From NCBI RefSeq assembly GCF_001644035.1, contig NZ_LUUG01000051.1:1-64000 (forward strand): 64,000 nucleotides of DNA, given 5' to 3'. Both the position numbers and the translations under genes were made by a program. Source of the DNA: Methylomonas methanica (GTDB lineage Bacteria > Pseudomonadota > Gammaproteobacteria > Methylococcales > Methylomonadaceae). The notes beneath the pieces were generated by a model. It made no database searches. It had not been told where the DNA came from and worked only from the letters and a program-made list of their open reading frames with translations. Numbering within the stretch: the stretch's first letter is position 1; every line of letters begins with the position of its first letter. Below are positions 33,425-44,744 of this stretch, piece by piece.

Positions 33425-34066
33425 ATGAGTCATCAGCAATCTAGCCACGAACCACAATCGGATAGCGATTTGATCGCCGAAGTCTTGGAACAAACCAAGC
33501 CAATAGACGCCGAAGAACAAGCTAACGAAGCGTCTGGCGCTGGCGCCGCAGTCACTGTGGAAGCCTTGCAGGAACAATTGGAACAAGCCCAACAACAGGC
33601 TGCCGCCAATCTGGATAAAGCCATCCGCACCATGGCTGAGATGGAAAATTTAAAAAAACGTGTGCAAAAAGACTTGGACGACGAACGCAAATACGGTCTG
33701 GCGAAATTTGCGAAAGAATTGCTGAGTGTTCTGGATAGCCTGGAATTGGGCCTGCAAGCGGCAACCGGCGATAGCCCGGAAATAGTAAAATTGCGCGAAG
33801 GCAGCGAATTGACCATCAAACAATTTGAGTCGGTATTTGCCAAGTTTAATATCGAAACCGTCGACCCCATCGGTCAAGTATTCAACCCGGAATTGCACCA
33901 GGCCATGGTGATGCAGCCTAGCGCCACGGCCCAACCCAATACGGTATTAAATGTCTTCCAAAAAGGCTATGTATTGAACGGCCGTTTGCTGCGTCCTGCC
34001 ATGGTGGTGGTGGCCAAAGCCGACGACAAACCGGCCGATAGCGCAAAAATCGATGAGCAGGCTTGA
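33425..34066 (+). CDS. grpE: Nucleotide exchange factor GrpE
   Basis: 213 aa. An acidic N-terminal tail, a long dimeric coiled coil (about 45-110, LEQAQQQAAANLDKAIRTMA, MENLKKRVQKDLDDE) and the C-terminal beta domain that opens the DnaK nucleotide site (VDPIGQVFNPELHQAM, VLQPAM-like RLLRPAMVVVAK). Works in the cytoplasm with DnaK and DnaJ. The preceding gene is hrcA, 50 bp away. Confidence 0.96.
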   Translation: MSHQQSSHEPQSDSDLIAEVLEQTKPIDAEEQANEASGAGAAVTVEALQEQLEQAQQQAAANLDKAIRTMAEMENLKKRVQKDLDDERKYGLAKFAKELLSVLDSLELGLQAATGDSPEIVKLREGSELTIKQFESVFAKFNIETVDPIGQVFNPELHQAMVMQPSATAQPNTVLNVFQKGYVLNGRLLRPAMVVVAKADDKPADSAKIDEQA

Positions 34067-34137
34067 AATTAATACGATCAACCGCATATCGCTAACAACT
34101 TTTTAATTTATTACCAATTCAAGTCTGGAGAATATCA

Positions 34138-36069
34138 ATGGGCAAAATGATCGGCATCGATTTAGGAACCACTAACTCCTGCGTCGCAGTACTGGAAAAC
34201 GGCACCGCGCGGGTTATCGAAAACAGCGAAGGCGCGCGCACCACGCCTTCCATCATCGCCTTCACCGGCGACAACGAAGTATTGGTCGGTCAGTCCGCCA
34301 AACGTCAGGCGGTGACCAACCCTGAAAATACGTTGTTCGCGATCAAACGTTTGATCGGTCGTCGCTTTAAAGAAGACGCGGTACAAAAAGACATCAAAAT
34401 GGTGCCTTATAAAATTATGGAAGCCAACAACGGTGACGCTTGGGTGGAATGCCACGGCAAAAAAATGGCGCCACCGGAAGTGTCTTCGCGTGTGTTGATG
34501 AAGTTGAAAAAAGACGCCGAAGCATTCTTGGGCGAAGAAGTGACCGAAGCGGTTATCACCGTGCCGGCTTACTTCAATGACTCGCAACGTCAAGCCACCA
34601 AAGATGCCGGCCGAATTGCCGGTCTGGACGTGAAACGGATCATCAACGAGCCGACCGCCGCCGCGTTGGCGTTTGGCATGGACAAACCGAAAGGCGACAC
34701 CACCATCGCGGTTTATGACCTGGGTGGCGGTACCTTTGATATTTCCATCATCGAAATCGCTGAAATCGAAGGTGAGCACCAATTCGAAGTATTAGCCACC
34801 AACGGCGATACATTCCTGGGTGGTGAAGACTTTGACTTGCGTATCATCGATTTTCTGGCTGGCGAATTTAAAAAAGACAGCGGCATCGATCTGCACAACG
34901 ATCCATTAGCGCTGCAACGTCTGAAAGAAGCGGCGGAAAAAGCCAAAATTGAGTTGTCATCTGCCGAGCAAACCGACATCAACCTGCCTTACATCACCGC
35001 CGATGCGTCAGGCCCGAAACATTTAAATGTCAAATTGACTCGCGCCAAACTGGAGTCGCTGGTTGATGAGCTGATAGAAAGAACCAAAGGCCCTTGCTTG
35101 CAAGCGATTAAAGATGCTGGTATTTCGACGTCTAAAATCAACGACGTGATCTTGGTTGGCGGTCAAACCCGGATGCCGAAAGTGCAAGCGTTCGTGAAAG
35201 AATTGTTCGGCAAAGAGCCACGCAAAGACGTTAACCCCGACGAAGCGGTAGCGTTGGGTGCGGCGATTCAAGCCGGCGTATTGGGCGGCGACGTTAAAGA
35301 CGTGCTGCTGCTGGACGTGACTCCGCTGTCTTTGGGTATCGAAACCCTGGGCGGCGTAATGACCAAGTTGATCGAGAAAAACACGACGATTCCAACTAAT
35401 GCTTCACAAACCTTCTCGACTGCGGACGATAACCAAACCGCAGTCACCGTGCATGTGTTGCAAGGTGAACGGGAAGTGGCTGCTGGCAATAAATCCTTGG
35501 GTCGTTTCGACTTGCAAGACATTCCGCCGGCACCGCGCGGCATTCCGCAAATCGAAGTATCGTTCGATATCGATGCCAACGGTATTTTGAACGTATCGGC
35601 GAAAGACAAAGCCACCGGCAAGAAACAATCCATCGTGATTAAAGCCTCCAGCGGTCTGTCGGATGAAGAAGTCGAACGCATGGTCAGAGATGCTGAATTA
35701 CATGCTGATGAAGACCGCAAGCTGAAAGAACTGGTGTCGGCGCGAAACACGGCGGAAGGTATGATTCACGCCACCGAGAAGTCCATGAAAGAGTTGGGCG
35801 ATCAAGTAGGCGGCGACGAAAAATCGGCTATCGAATCGGCGGTCAAAGACTTGCAGGCGGTACTGAAATCCGACGATAAAGAGGCAATTGAAGCCAAAAC
35901 CCATGTCTTGACCGAGCTGTCCGGCAAATTAGCCGAGCGCGTTTATGCACAAAAAGGCTCGGAAGGCGGTGCTGAGGCTGGACCTGCTGGCGCATCTGAA
36001 GCCGCAGCCGAGCACGATCACAATGTGGTCGATGCCGAATTTGAAGAAGTTAAGGACGATAAGAAGTAA
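34138..36069 (+). CDS. dnaK: Chaperone DnaK (Hsp70)
   Basis: 643 aa, full length. The ATPase domain has [31 protein letters not shown] and [11 protein letters not shown]. The substrate-binding domain ([17 protein letters not shown]) and helical lid follow, ending in an acidic [12 protein letters not shown] tail. The heat-shock DnaK chaperone folds cytoplasmic proteins using ATP, with GrpE as exchange factor and DnaJ as co-chaperone. Confidence 0.98.
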   Translation: MGKMIGIDLGTTNSCVAVLENGTARVIENSEGARTTPSIIAFTGDNEVLVGQSAKRQAVTNPENTLFAIKRLIGRRFKEDAVQKDIKMVPYKIMEANNGDAWVECHGKKMAPPEVSSRVLMKLKKDAEAFLGEEVTEAVITVPAYFNDSQRQATKDAGRIAGLDVKRIINEPTAAALAFGMDKPKGDTTIAVYDLGGGTFDISIIEIAEIEGEHQFEVLATNGDTFLGGEDFDLRIIDFLAGEFKKDSGIDLHNDPLALQRLKEAAEKAKIELSSAEQTDINLPYITADASGPKHLNVKLTRAKLESLVDELIERTKGPCLQAIKDAGISTSKINDVILVGGQTRMPKVQAFVKELFGKEPRKDVNPDEAVALGAAIQAGVLGGDVKDVLLLDVTPLSLGIETLGGVMTKLIEKNTTIPTNASQTFSTADDNQTAVTVHVLQGEREVAAGNKSLGRFDLQDIPPAPRGIPQIEVSFDIDANGILNVSAKDKATGKKQSIVIKASSGLSDEEVERMVRDAELHADEDRKLKELVSARNTAEGMIHATEKSMKELGDQVGGDEKSAIESAVKDLQAVLKSDDKEAIEAKTHVLTELSGKLAERVYAQKGSEGGAEAGPAGASEAAAEHDHNVVDAEFEEVKDDKK

Positions 36070-36074
36070 AAGCG

Positions 36075-36150
36075 TAGGGCGGATTGCGATAGCTGATCCG
36101 CCTTGCAATTTTCCATAAGGCGGAACACCTAGCGGTTTCCGTCTTATGTA
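36075..36150 (+). repeat. Two small hairpins after dnaK
   Basis: ggcggat and gatccgcc form one hairpin, and cataaggcgga with tccgtcttatg a second. There is no T-tract. They may slow or end transcription after dnaK and mark the edge of the inserted small-gene block. Confidence 0.45.
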
Positions 36151-36213
36151 TTATCACATTTGGTATCTTTGCTAGCGATTTCCATATAAGTTATCTATTT
36201 CCGGGGAAATAAA

Positions 36214-36507
36214 ATGAATTCCGATATTGGTTGGAACGACATCAAGGAACAAATTAACCATTGGCTCAAAGCTCCGGAAAATGGCTATCTTGGTAGCGGT
36301 TTTGGCTTCGGGGATAAGTTAGCTAGCTTTTTGAAAGAACAGCCTAACGACAGTGTTGTTAATCAAATAGTTTCGAAAATGCAAGAAGATATACCTGTTT
36401 TGAAGCAGAGAAAAGTATCTATAAATTGGGTGGTTGGAAATAATCAAGTTGTTATTGTTGTTGACAAGGAAATAGAAACTTTTGATTTTGACACTCTGTC
36501 TGTTTAA
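36214..36507 (+). CDS. Hypothetical protein between dnaK and dnaJ (97 aa)
   Basis: An acidic, soluble protein without signal peptide or membrane segment. Sequence MNSDIGWNDIKEQINHWLK at the N terminus; the C-terminal half looks like a small alpha/beta domain (INWVVGNNQVVIVVDKE). It is more AT-rich than the flanking chaperone genes, which suggests transfer. Function unknown. Confidence 0.55.
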   Translation: MNSDIGWNDIKEQINHWLKAPENGYLGSGFGFGDKLASFLKEQPNDSVVNQIVSKMQEDIPVLKQRKVSINWVVGNNQVVIVVDKEIETFDFDTLSV

Positions 36508-36527
36508 CGAGGCATGTAGCCAAGTCA

Positions 36528-36590
36528 TGTAGGGTACGCACCGCGTACCTTTTGCAAACGATGGGCTTCCTGGCGTCAGCCCATCCTACA
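36528..36590. repeat. Small dispersed inverted-repeat element
   Basis: Outer tgtagg/cctaca ends enclose two hairpins (ggtacgc/gcgtacc and gatgggct/agcccatc). The general form, a TGTAGGGTxCGC repeat, is common as a dispersed intergenic repeat in proteobacteria. It sits between the 97-aa ORF and the DUF4160 gene. Confidence 0.55.
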
Positions 36591-36633
36591 TTGAATAAAC
36601 CGAATTCGGCAGAAATACAGGCAAGAACCGGCA

Positions 36634-36939
36634 ATGCCAAAACTCTACGAATATTTCGGTTTAATTGTGATGTTTTATGCCAATGAACACGAACCCGTTC
36701 ATGTTCACGGCAAATGCCAGGGGCGGGAAGCGAAGGCCGAAATTATTCTAGTAGATGGGCGAGTTGATAGTGTTCGTTATATTACAGTCTCCGGTCGTGA
36801 AATGTTATCCGAGCGTGAGATGCAGTATTTCCGCGAAATCGTCACGGCTCGTGTCAATGACATTGTGCAAAAATGGATCGATTATTTTGTTTGGCATAAA
36901 TCGATTCGACCAGAACGCATTTGTACGAGGTTGAAATGA
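36634..36939 (+). CDS. DUF4160 family protein
   Basis: 101 aa. It matches the DUF4160 pattern (PKLYEYFGLIVMFYANEHEP, HVHGKCQGREAKAEI), a small family nearly always paired with DUF2442 and often considered toxin-antitoxin-like. It overlaps the next gene by 4 bp (ATGA). It is inserted between dnaK and dnaJ. The toxin or antitoxin role is not established. Confidence 0.85.
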   Translation: MPKLYEYFGLIVMFYANEHEPVHVHGKCQGREAKAEIILVDGRVDSVRYITVSGREMLSEREMQYFREIVTARVNDIVQKWIDYFVWHKSIRPERICTRLK

Positions 36940-37214
36940 ATCAAGTTGTTAATATTTGTAGCGCCGAGCAGATCGATTCGTATCTTTTGCGCTTAAAATT
37001 TGATGATGGTAAGGAGCAGATTATCGACTTCAAGGGATTTTTGATGCGTTCCAAGCATCCCGATATTCGGGCCTACCTCGATTCTGTGAAATTTTCCGAT
37101 TATCGTATCGAGTACGGGGAATTGGTGTGGGGTGATTATGAATTATGTTTTCCGATGATCGATTTGTATATGAATCGTTTGGAACACGGTGCTTATATTG
37201 AATCGGCAGCGTAG
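36936..37214 (+). CDS. DUF2442 family protein
   Basis: 92 aa. The ATG at 36936 is preferred (gagg upstream, 4-bp overlap with the DUF4160 gene) over a TTG 15 bp earlier. Family features: LRLKFDDGKEQIIDFKGFL, YRIEYGELVWGDYELCFP. DUF2442 is the usual partner of DUF4160; together they resemble a two-gene stability module. Confidence 0.85.
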   Translation: MNQVVNICSAEQIDSYLLRLKFDDGKEQIIDFKGFLMRSKHPDIRAYLDSVKFSDYRIEYGELVWGDYELCFPMIDLYMNRLEHGAYIESAA

Positions 37215-37218
37215 ATTT

Positions 37219-37401
37219 ATGAATAATTGGTTGGACTTGGCGGAAGGCCGAGCAGAAGAGATCGATTCCGGCATCGTTGAATTGATACCTTCCGAAATAG
37301 TGTCGCTCAAGGCAAGGGAGTTGTTGAGTTTTCAGCAAGATCAACAGGCATTATTGCCGCCAAAATTTAGCGAGCCAATAAAGGCCGAATATAGAAAGTA
37401 A
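37219..37401 (+). CDS. Short hypothetical protein, third gene of the DUF4160/DUF2442 module (60 aa)
   Basis: It starts 4 bp after the DUF2442 stop. Hydrophilic and probably helical (DLAEGRAEEIDSGIVELIPS, VSLKARELLSFQQDQQAL). No family recognised. Its tight spacing suggests it belongs to the same small operon, perhaps as an antitoxin-like component; this is only context. Confidence 0.5.
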   Translation: MNNWLDLAEGRAEEIDSGIVELIPSEIVSLKARELLSFQQDQQALLPPKFSEPIKAEYRK

Positions 37402-37442
37402 AAATAAATAGATAAATTCATCAAGTGACTCAAGACATTTAA

Positions 37443-38582
37443 ATGGCCGCAAAAGAAGATTTTTACAAACTGCTGGAACTGGATCGCAACGCGAGCGAAG
37501 CCGAGATCAAGAAAAGCTATCGCAAGATGGCGATGAAATTTCATCCGGACAGAAATAACGATAATCCGGAAGAAGCGGAGAAGAAATTCAAGCTGGTTAA
37601 GGAAGCTTACGAGGTTCTGTCCGACCCTAAAAAACGTGCTGCTTACGACCAGTTCGGCCATGCCGGCGTTGATTCATCGATGGGCGGCGGTCGCGGCGGC
37701 TTTAGCGGGGCGGAGAATTTCAGCGATATTTTCGGCGATGTATTCGGCGATATTTTCGGTGGCGGTCGGCAGCAGCGCAGCAGCGTGCAACGCGGTGCCG
37801 ATTTGCGCTACAACTTGGAACTGACGCTCGAAGAAGCCGTCGGCGGCACCGAAGCGACCGTGAAGGTACCGGTACTGGTGGCTTGTGTTGAGTGTAATGG
37901 CAGCGGCGCCAAAAAAGGCAGTAGCCCTGTTACCTGCAACACCTGTCATGGTCATGGCCAGGTCAGGATGCAACAAGGCTTTTTCTCGGTGCAACAAACA
38001 TGTCCGACGTGTCGCGGTACCGGCAAGCAAATCAAGGATCCTTGCCCGAAATGCTATGGACAAGGCCGAGTCCAGGAAACCAAAACACTAAATGTCAAAG
38101 TGCCGGCCGGTGTCGATACCGGTGACCGAATTCGCTTGGCCGGAGAAGGGGAAGCGGGTGCGAACGGCGGACCAGCGGGGGATTTATACGTACAAGTGCA
38201 GGTCAAGGATCATCCGATCTTTACCCGCGATGGTGCGAATTTGTATTGCGAAGTGCCGATTAGTTTCACAACTGCTTGTTTGGGCGGCGAGCTGGAAGTT
38301 CCCACACTGGACGGCAAAGTCATGCTGAAAATTCCACCGGAAACCCAAACCGGGCGGATGTTCCGTCTGCGTGGGAAGGGTGTGAAACCGGTTAGAGGCG
38401 GTGCAGTCGGCGACTTGCTGTGCAAGGTGCAACTGGAAACCCCGGTACATTTGACAAAGGAACAGAAAGCCATGATCGAGAAGTTGGGCGAGTCCTTGTC
38501 CGGCGGCGGCAAACACCACAGCCCGCAAGAACACAGCTGGATGGATGGCGTTAAAAACTTCTTCGATAAATTAACAGGGTAA
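37443..38582 (+). CDS. dnaJ: Chaperone DnaJ (Hsp40)
   Basis: 379 aa. J domain with HPD motif (MKFHPDRN), G/F-rich linker ([20 protein letters not shown]), four zinc-binding CxxCxGxG repeats ([32 protein letters not shown]) and C-terminal substrate domains. It stimulates DnaK's ATPase. Here it is separated from dnaK by four small unrelated genes and has only a weak ribosome-binding site. Confidence 0.97.
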   Translation: MAAKEDFYKLLELDRNASEAEIKKSYRKMAMKFHPDRNNDNPEEAEKKFKLVKEAYEVLSDPKKRAAYDQFGHAGVDSSMGGGRGGFSGAENFSDIFGDVFGDIFGGGRQQRSSVQRGADLRYNLELTLEEAVGGTEATVKVPVLVACVECNGSGAKKGSSPVTCNTCHGHGQVRMQQGFFSVQQTCPTCRGTGKQIKDPCPKCYGQGRVQETKTLNVKVPAGVDTGDRIRLAGEGEAGANGGPAGDLYVQVQVKDHPIFTRDGANLYCEVPISFTTACLGGELEVPTLDGKVMLKIPPETQTGRMFRLRGKGVKPVRGGAVGDLLCKVQLETPVHLTKEQKAMIEKLGESLSGGGKHHSPQEHSWMDGVKNFFDKLTG

Positions 38583-39392
<810 letters not shown>

Positions 39393-39436
39393 GCAGCGCA
39401 CAAACCCACTCCGCAGGCCAGTGAATCAGGTAAGTC

Positions 39437-39874
39437 TTATATTCGTAGAGGCGTTACCTCGCCGGTCAGTTTATAATGCCGGTAATCCGCAATAACCTGA
39501 GCATGATCGAAAGCCAGCAGGCTTGGCAGATTGTCAAAATTGAACAGTCCGTAGTTTTTCGCATCGTCCGCAGCCATTGGCGTACCATGAGCTTGCGCCA
39601 GGTAGACGGCGGTGACAGTGTGATTGCGCGGGTCGCGTTGCGGATTGGAGTAAAGACCCAGTAATACGGTTAGTTCCACATCCAGGCTGGTTTCTTCTTT
39701 GGCTTCGCGGATTGCCGCGTGCTCAAGCGTTTCGCCGACATCGACAAAGCCGCCGGGTACCGCCCAACCGTATGGTGGGTATTTCCGCTCTATCAACACG
39801 AAGGGGCGCTGCGGATGATCAATCAATTCGATCAAAATATCGGCGGCTAACAAGGGTGTGATCGGCTTGGCCAT
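39437..39874 (-). CDS. Nudix hydrolase
   Basis: 145 aa. A complete Nudix box GX5EX7REUXEEXGU is present ([20 protein letters not shown] followed by TSLDV), with other core residues in order. The family hydrolyses nucleoside diphosphates linked to other groups; the exact substrate is uncertain (ADP-ribose-like or oxidised nucleotides). It is divergent from rapA and convergent with dapB. Confidence 0.9.
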   Translation of the reverse strand: MAKPITPLLAADILIELIDHPQRPFVLIERKYPPYGWAVPGGFVDVGETLEHAAIREAKEETSLDVELTVLLGLYSNPQRDPRNHTVTAVYLAQAHGTPMAADDAKNYGLFNFDNLPSLLAFDHAQVIADYRHYKLTGEVTPLRI

Positions 39875-40072
39875 GGTGTTCCTGATAATGATGAGTTTTA
39901 GTACATTGAAAATATGAGTCTTCTGCTAAATTTAAACATGTTTTCAAGCGCTGCTGAAATTCTCGATTCTTTTTCCTCGACAAATTAATCATGAATTAAT
40001 CCGCTTTTCATATCATCCCGGCTGCTTTACGCAGCGCTTTTAAAGTCGAATTACATTTCCAAGAAGTAAAAC

Positions 40073-42835
40073 ATGAATGAGTTTATTCCCGGCCAACGCT
40101 GGATTAGTAATACCGAATCCGAACTCGGTTTAGGTATGGTGATGGATGCTGAATTTAACCGTGTCACCGTATTGTTTTTAGCGACCGGCGACAGGCGGGT
40201 TTACGCCAGAGATAACGCGCCGTTGACCCGGGTGCAGTTCAACGAAGGCGATGTGATCGAATCGGCGGATTACGCGAAAATCAGCGTGCAACAGGTGCAG
40301 CAGCACAACGGTTTGCTGACTTACATCGGTATCGATGAAGACGGTCAGTTGCAGCAAATCGACGAGACGGAACTTAACCATCATATTCAATTCAACAAAC
40401 CGCAAGATCGTTTATTTACCGGTCAATTCGACCCGACGGCCTGGTTTTTACTGCGTTACGAAACCTGGCGGCGCCAGCAACAGCATCAACAAGCGGGGAC
40501 AAAAGGTTTGCAGGGCGCGCGGGCTTCGCTGATTCCACATCAGCTCTATATCGCCCATCAAGCCGCCAGCCGCGCCTTACCGCGCATTATGCTGGCCGAT
40601 GAAGTGGGTTTGGGTAAAACCATTGAAGCCGGTTTGATCATTCAGCATCGCTTGATCAACGGCTTAAGCAAGCGGGTGTTGATTTTGGTGCCGGAGAGCC
40701 TGCTGCATCAATGGTTGGTGGAGATGCTGCGGCGCTTTAATCTGCGTTTCAGCATTTTCGACGAAAGCCGTTGCTTTGCCAGTCCGGACGAGAACCCGTT
40801 TCTTAGCGAACAATTGGTACTTTGCAGCCAGCGCTTTTTTGCTGATTCTCCGCATCGCCAGCAACAAGCCTTGGATGCCGGTTGGGATTTGGTAGTGGTC
40901 GATGAAGCGCATCATCTGGAATGGAGCGAAGACGCACCCAGCGCCGATTATCTGTTTGTCGAGCAATTAGCTCTGGCGTCTCCCGGTCTGATTCTGTTGA
41001 CTGCAACGCCGGAGCAATTGGGTAAGGAAAGCCATTTTGCGCGCTTGCGCTTGCTCGATCCGGATCGGTTTTATAGTTTCGAACAGTTTTTAATTGAAGA
41101 AAGCCAGTTTGAACCGGTGGCCAGACTGGCGAATTTGCTGATTTCCGGCGCAGCGCTGGATGCCGAACAGCAGGGCCAACTGAAAAATTTATTACAGCAG
41201 GACAATGTCGACAAACTGTTGCAACAGGTCAATGACACCCAAGCCAACGCTCGGGAAGAGCTGATCAAATTATTGCTGGATCATCATGGCACCGGACGGA
41301 TTTTATTCAGAAACTCCCGGCAAACCGTGCAGGGTTTTCCGGATCGGCAACGCCATGCTTATCCGCTGCAAGGTGAAGAGACTGCGGATTTGGCTAACAG
41401 CGCGTATCTGCATTGGTTGGTCGGGCAGTTGAAAGCCTTGGGCGACGAAAAAGCTCTATTGATCTGCAAACGCGCGGAAACCGCAATTCAGCTCGAGCAA
41501 TTATTGCGGCAGCATGTCGGCCATACGGCGGCGGTGTTTCATGAAGGCATGAGTATCGTCGAGCGGGATCGCGCGGCAGCGTTTTTTGCCGACGAAGAAA
41601 GCCGGGCGCAAGTGTTGATTTGTTCGGAGATCGGTAGCGAAGGGCGCAACTTTCAATTCGTGCGTCATCTGTTTCTGTTCGATCTGCCGGAAAATCCGGA
41701 TTTGCTGCAACAACGCATCGGCCGTCTGGATCGGATCGGCCAGAAACATGTGATTCAAATTCATATTCCTTATTTGCTTGATAGTGCGCAGCATGTGCTG
41801 TTCCGCTGGTACGACGAGGGATTGGACGCATTCCGGCATAACTGTTCGGGTGCCGCGCAAGTCCTGAAGTTGCTGGGCGATGCCCGCGATAGCGCGTTGC
41901 TTAGCCGCGATGCGGCTGTAGTCGAGGCCTTGATCGCCAACACCAAGGCCTTGAACAGTCAGGTAGAAGAAGAGCTACATAAAGGCCGCGATTTGCTGTT
42001 GGAGCTAAATTCTTGCCGTCCGCAAGAAGCCGCGCGGTTGGTGGCAGAGATTACTGCCGGTGAGCAGGATGGCAGTTTGTGGCCGTTTATGGAAGCCATG
42101 TTCGACTGTTATGGCGTCGATGTCGAAGATCATTCGCGCGACTGCCATATCCTGTGGCCCAGCGAGAATCTGCGCATTGCGCATTTTCCGATGTTGCAAG
42201 ACGACGGTTTGACGGTAACCGTCAATCGCGACATCGCGCTGGCCAGGGAAGACATGCAATTTCTGACCGCCGAGCATCCGATGGTGTTGTCGGCCATGGA
42301 TTTGGTATTGTCCAGCGAGACCGGCAATGCCGCGGTCAGCGTGGTCAAACATCCGCAGCTGAAAGCCGGTCAATTCCTGTTGGAATTGTTGTTCGTTGCG
42401 GAATGCAGTGCGCCTGCCGAGTTACAAATCGGCCGGTTTTTACCGCATACGCCACTACGCGTTTTAGTCGATCAGCATAAAAAAGATCTAACGCTTGTCA
42501 TTAGCCACGACAGCTTGGTCGAGACCGGCGATAGTTTCGATAAGGCGCAAATCAGTCAGTTTTTGAACAGCCAGCGCCAGCATATTCAGGACATGATCAA
42601 AGTGGCGGAACAGTTGGCGGGCGCACAGATGCAAAAATTGATAGCGGAAAGCAGTAATCTGATGATTGCGACCTTAACCGGCGAAATCAAACGTTTGGTG
42701 CGGCTGAAAAAAATCAATCCCGGCATCAAGGAGCAGGAAATCGAGCAGTTCAAGGAAATGACCATGCTCTCGCACGAAAGTATACAGGAAACCCAGTTGC
42801 GGCTTGATGCGGTGCGGTTCGTTATTACCAGCTAG
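40073..42835 (+). CDS. rapA: RNA polymerase-associated helicase RapA
   Basis: 920 aa. An N-terminal Tudor-like region (QRWISNTESELGLGMVMDAE) is followed by a SWI2/SNF2 ATPase with Walker A DEVGLGKTIEAGL, DEAH motif VVDEAHHLEW, and helicase motifs including SEIGSEGRNFQF and QQRIGRLDRIGQ. The C-terminal region is typical of RapA/HepA. It binds RNA polymerase and promotes its recycling after transcription. Slightly shorter than the E. coli protein (968 aa). The gene stands alone. Confidence 0.95.
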   Translation: MNEFIPGQRWISNTESELGLGMVMDAEFNRVTVLFLATGDRRVYARDNAPLTRVQFNEGDVIESADYAKISVQQVQQHNGLLTYIGIDEDGQLQQIDETELNHHIQFNKPQDRLFTGQFDPTAWFLLRYETWRRQQQHQQAGTKGLQGARASLIPHQLYIAHQAASRALPRIMLADEVGLGKTIEAGLIIQHRLINGLSKRVLILVPESLLHQWLVEMLRRFNLRFSIFDESRCFASPDENPFLSEQLVLCSQRFFADSPHRQQQALDAGWDLVVVDEAHHLEWSEDAPSADYLFVEQLALASPGLILLTATPEQLGKESHFARLRLLDPDRFYSFEQFLIEESQFEPVARLANLLISGAALDAEQQGQLKNLLQQDNVDKLLQQVNDTQANAREELIKLLLDHHGTGRILFRNSRQTVQGFPDRQRHAYPLQGEETADLANSAYLHWLVGQLKALGDEKALLICKRAETAIQLEQLLRQHVGHTAAVFHEGMSIVERDRAAAFFADEESRAQVLICSEIGSEGRNFQFVRHLFLFDLPENPDLLQQRIGRLDRIGQKHVIQIHIPYLLDSAQHVLFRWYDEGLDAFRHNCSGAAQVLKLLGDARDSALLSRDAAVVEALIANTKALNSQVEEELHKGRDLLLELNSCRPQEAARLVAEITAGEQDGSLWPFMEAMFDCYGVDVEDHSRDCHILWPSENLRIAHFPMLQDDGLTVTVNRDIALAREDMQFLTAEHPMVLSAMDLVLSSETGNAAVSVVKHPQLKAGQFLLELLFVAECSAPAELQIGRFLPHTPLRVLVDQHKKDLTLVISHDSLVETGDSFDKAQISQFLNSQRQHIQDMIKVAEQLAGAQMQKLIAESSNLMIATLTGEIKRLVRLKKINPGIKEQEIEQFKEMTMLSHESIQETQLRLDAVRFVITS

Positions 42836-42887
42836 CTAGAAATAGGGTTTTACCGCGTGGGGGGCCGGTTTTCTGCCGTAAGTTTGT

Positions 42888-43250
42888 CTAAACGGTTTTG
42901 ATCAACACGGTGGTGTCGTCAAGTTCGATGCATTCAAACATCAGGTCGTCGATAGAACCTTCGACATGGTCTACGTAGTGCAAGCCGCATTCAGAGTCGA
43001 CATGTTGATGTTTCAGAATGCCATGCACACTGAAAGGCGTTCCGGATTCCGGCAGTACCATGGTGATTTTAACCTTGCCGGCAACATCCGCGCTAATGGG
43101 ATCTTGGAGCTTAACTCGGATGCCGCTGTAGCTGATGTCCAGAATTTCCGCATTCAGCGAAACTTCCCGGGCTGTTCTGCTATGGAAAATAATGCCTGCC
43201 TGTAGGCCTCTAGGTTTTACTCTACGGTGAATTCGTTTTTCGAAACTCAT
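42888..43250 (-). CDS. PilZ-domain protein
   Basis: 120 aa. RRVKPRG and DISYSGI match the RxxxR and (D/N)xSxxG cyclic di-GMP-binding motifs of PilZ domains. It is a single-domain protein and should respond to c-di-GMP in motility, exopolysaccharide or related processes. The target is unknown. Confidence 0.9.
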   Translation of the reverse strand: MSFEKRIHRRVKPRGLQAGIIFHSRTAREVSLNAEILDISYSGIRVKLQDPISADVAGKVKITMVLPESGTPFSVHGILKHQHVDSECGLHYVDHVEGSIDDLMFECIELDDTTVLIKTV

Positions 43251-43401
43251 TTGTTTTGACCCCTGCTGAAGAATCGCGGTTACGCTATCGAGGATTTATT
43301 GTAGGTGCAAAGTTAAATTTTGCTACTTTAGGTGTGTTCATCATGCCATATCTTTTCTATTCATACACCCGTTAATTACGGGCATAACATAAGGTTTTTG
43401 C

Positions 43402-44685
43402 ATGTTATTTTCAGAATTGGGTTTGTCCGAGCAACTACTTAAGGCGGTTGCCGAGCAAGGCTATGAAACCCCGACGCCGATACAGGCGCAGGCCATTCCG
43501 GTCATTTTGCAAGGCCGCGATGTCCTGGCCGGTGCGCAAACCGGCACCGGCAAAACCGCCGGATTTACCTTGCCTCTGCTTCAGCTGTTGCAAGAACAAG
43601 CGGTTCCGCAAAAGCCGCGTCCGGTTAGGGTATTGATCTTGACGCCGACCCGCGAATTGGCGATGCAAGTTTATGAGAGCGTCAGAACCTACGGCAAGCA
43701 TTTACCGTTTTTTGCGGAAGCGATTTACGGCGGCGTCAGTATTAATCCGCAAATTCAGAAGATCCAGCGCGGCACCGATATTGTCGTTGCCACGCCCGGA
43801 CGATTGCTGGATTTGATTCAGCAACAGCATCTGGACCTTTCAAAGGTTGAGCATTTTGTGCTCGACGAAGCCGACCGGATGTTGGATATGGGCTTTATTC
43901 GCGATATTCGTAGAATCATTGCTTTGCTGCCCAATAAACGCCAGAACTTACTGTTTTCGGCGACTTACGCTCCGGAAATTAGTGCGTTGGCCGAACAAAT
44001 ACTCACCGATCCGGTTGAAATAGCAGTCGCCAAACGCAATGCCGCCGCCGATACCGTCTCGCAGTTGGTGTATGGCATTAACCGTGAATACAAACGCGAA
44101 TTACTGTCCTATCTGATCGGCAACGGTCATTGGCAACAGGTATTGGTGTTCGTCCGCACCAAGCACGGTGCGGATCGTCTGGCCAAACAGTTGATCAAGG
44201 ATGGGATCCGTTGCGCGGCCTTGCACGGCGACAAGAGTCAGGGTGCCAGGGTTAGGGCTTTGGAGGAGTTTAAAAACGGCGCAATTACCGCGCTAATCGC
44301 CACCGACATCGCCGCGCGCGGTTTGGATATCGACCAGCTGCCGCATGTGGTGAACTTTGATTTGCCGCAAGTAGCGGAAGACTATGTGCATCGCATCGGC
44401 CGCACCGGCCGGGCCGGCGCCGAAGGTCAGGCAATTTCGCTGGTCGATCCGGAAGAGGCTTATTTGTTGGCTGCTATCGAGAAGCTGTTGAAAAGGCAGA
44501 TTCCGCGCGTCGACGACACCGGCTATCCGAACGTGTCATTGGCAGTGACGAACAGCAAGCCGCAGCCAAAACCTGCCCAGCCGAATAAGCCGGCCAGGCG
44601 GCCGCAGAATGGCCGGCCAGGGGAGCAGGCTAAACGCGCGCCCAATTCTCGTAAACCGCGTCCGCAAACAGCCAAGCCCCGCTAA
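43402..44685 (+). CDS. rhlE: DEAD-box ATP-dependent RNA helicase, RhlE type
   Basis: 427 aa. Q motif and Walker [10 protein letters not shown], Ia [14 protein letters not shown] box ([13 protein letters not shown]), SAT (FSATYAPE) and [12 protein letters not shown] are all in order. The C-terminal tail is short, basic and Pro/Lys/Arg-rich, as in RhlE-like proteins. The role is RNA unwinding in ribosome assembly or RNA decay. A strong hairpin follows. Confidence 0.92.
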   Translation: MLFSELGLSEQLLKAVAEQGYETPTPIQAQAIPVILQGRDVLAGAQTGTGKTAGFTLPLLQLLQEQAVPQKPRPVRVLILTPTRELAMQVYESVRTYGKHLPFFAEAIYGGVSINPQIQKIQRGTDIVVATPGRLLDLIQQQHLDLSKVEHFVLDEADRMLDMGFIRDIRRIIALLPNKRQNLLFSATYAPEISALAEQILTDPVEIAVAKRNAAADTVSQLVYGINREYKRELLSYLIGNGHWQQVLVFVRTKHGADRLAKQLIKDGIRCAALHGDKSQGARVRALEEFKNGAITALIATDIAARGLDIDQLPHVVNFDLPQVAEDYVHRIGRTGRAGAEGQAISLVDPEEAYLLAAIEKLLKRQIPRVDDTGYPNVSLAVTNSKPQPKPAQPNKPARRPQNGRPGEQAKRAPNSRKPRPQTAKPR

Positions 44686-44697
44686 GTAGTTTGACTC

Positions 44698-44721
44698 GTC
44701 GTGCCCTGTCATGGGCACGAC
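44698..44721 (+). terminator. Strong hairpin between rhlE and the cupin gene
   Basis: gtcgtgccc and gggcacgac pair perfectly around a tgtcat loop. There is no long T-tract; convergent genes on both sides suggest a bidirectional stop or processing signal. Confidence 0.5.
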
Positions 44722-44744
44722 AACTCCTCTTGCCGAATGCCGGT

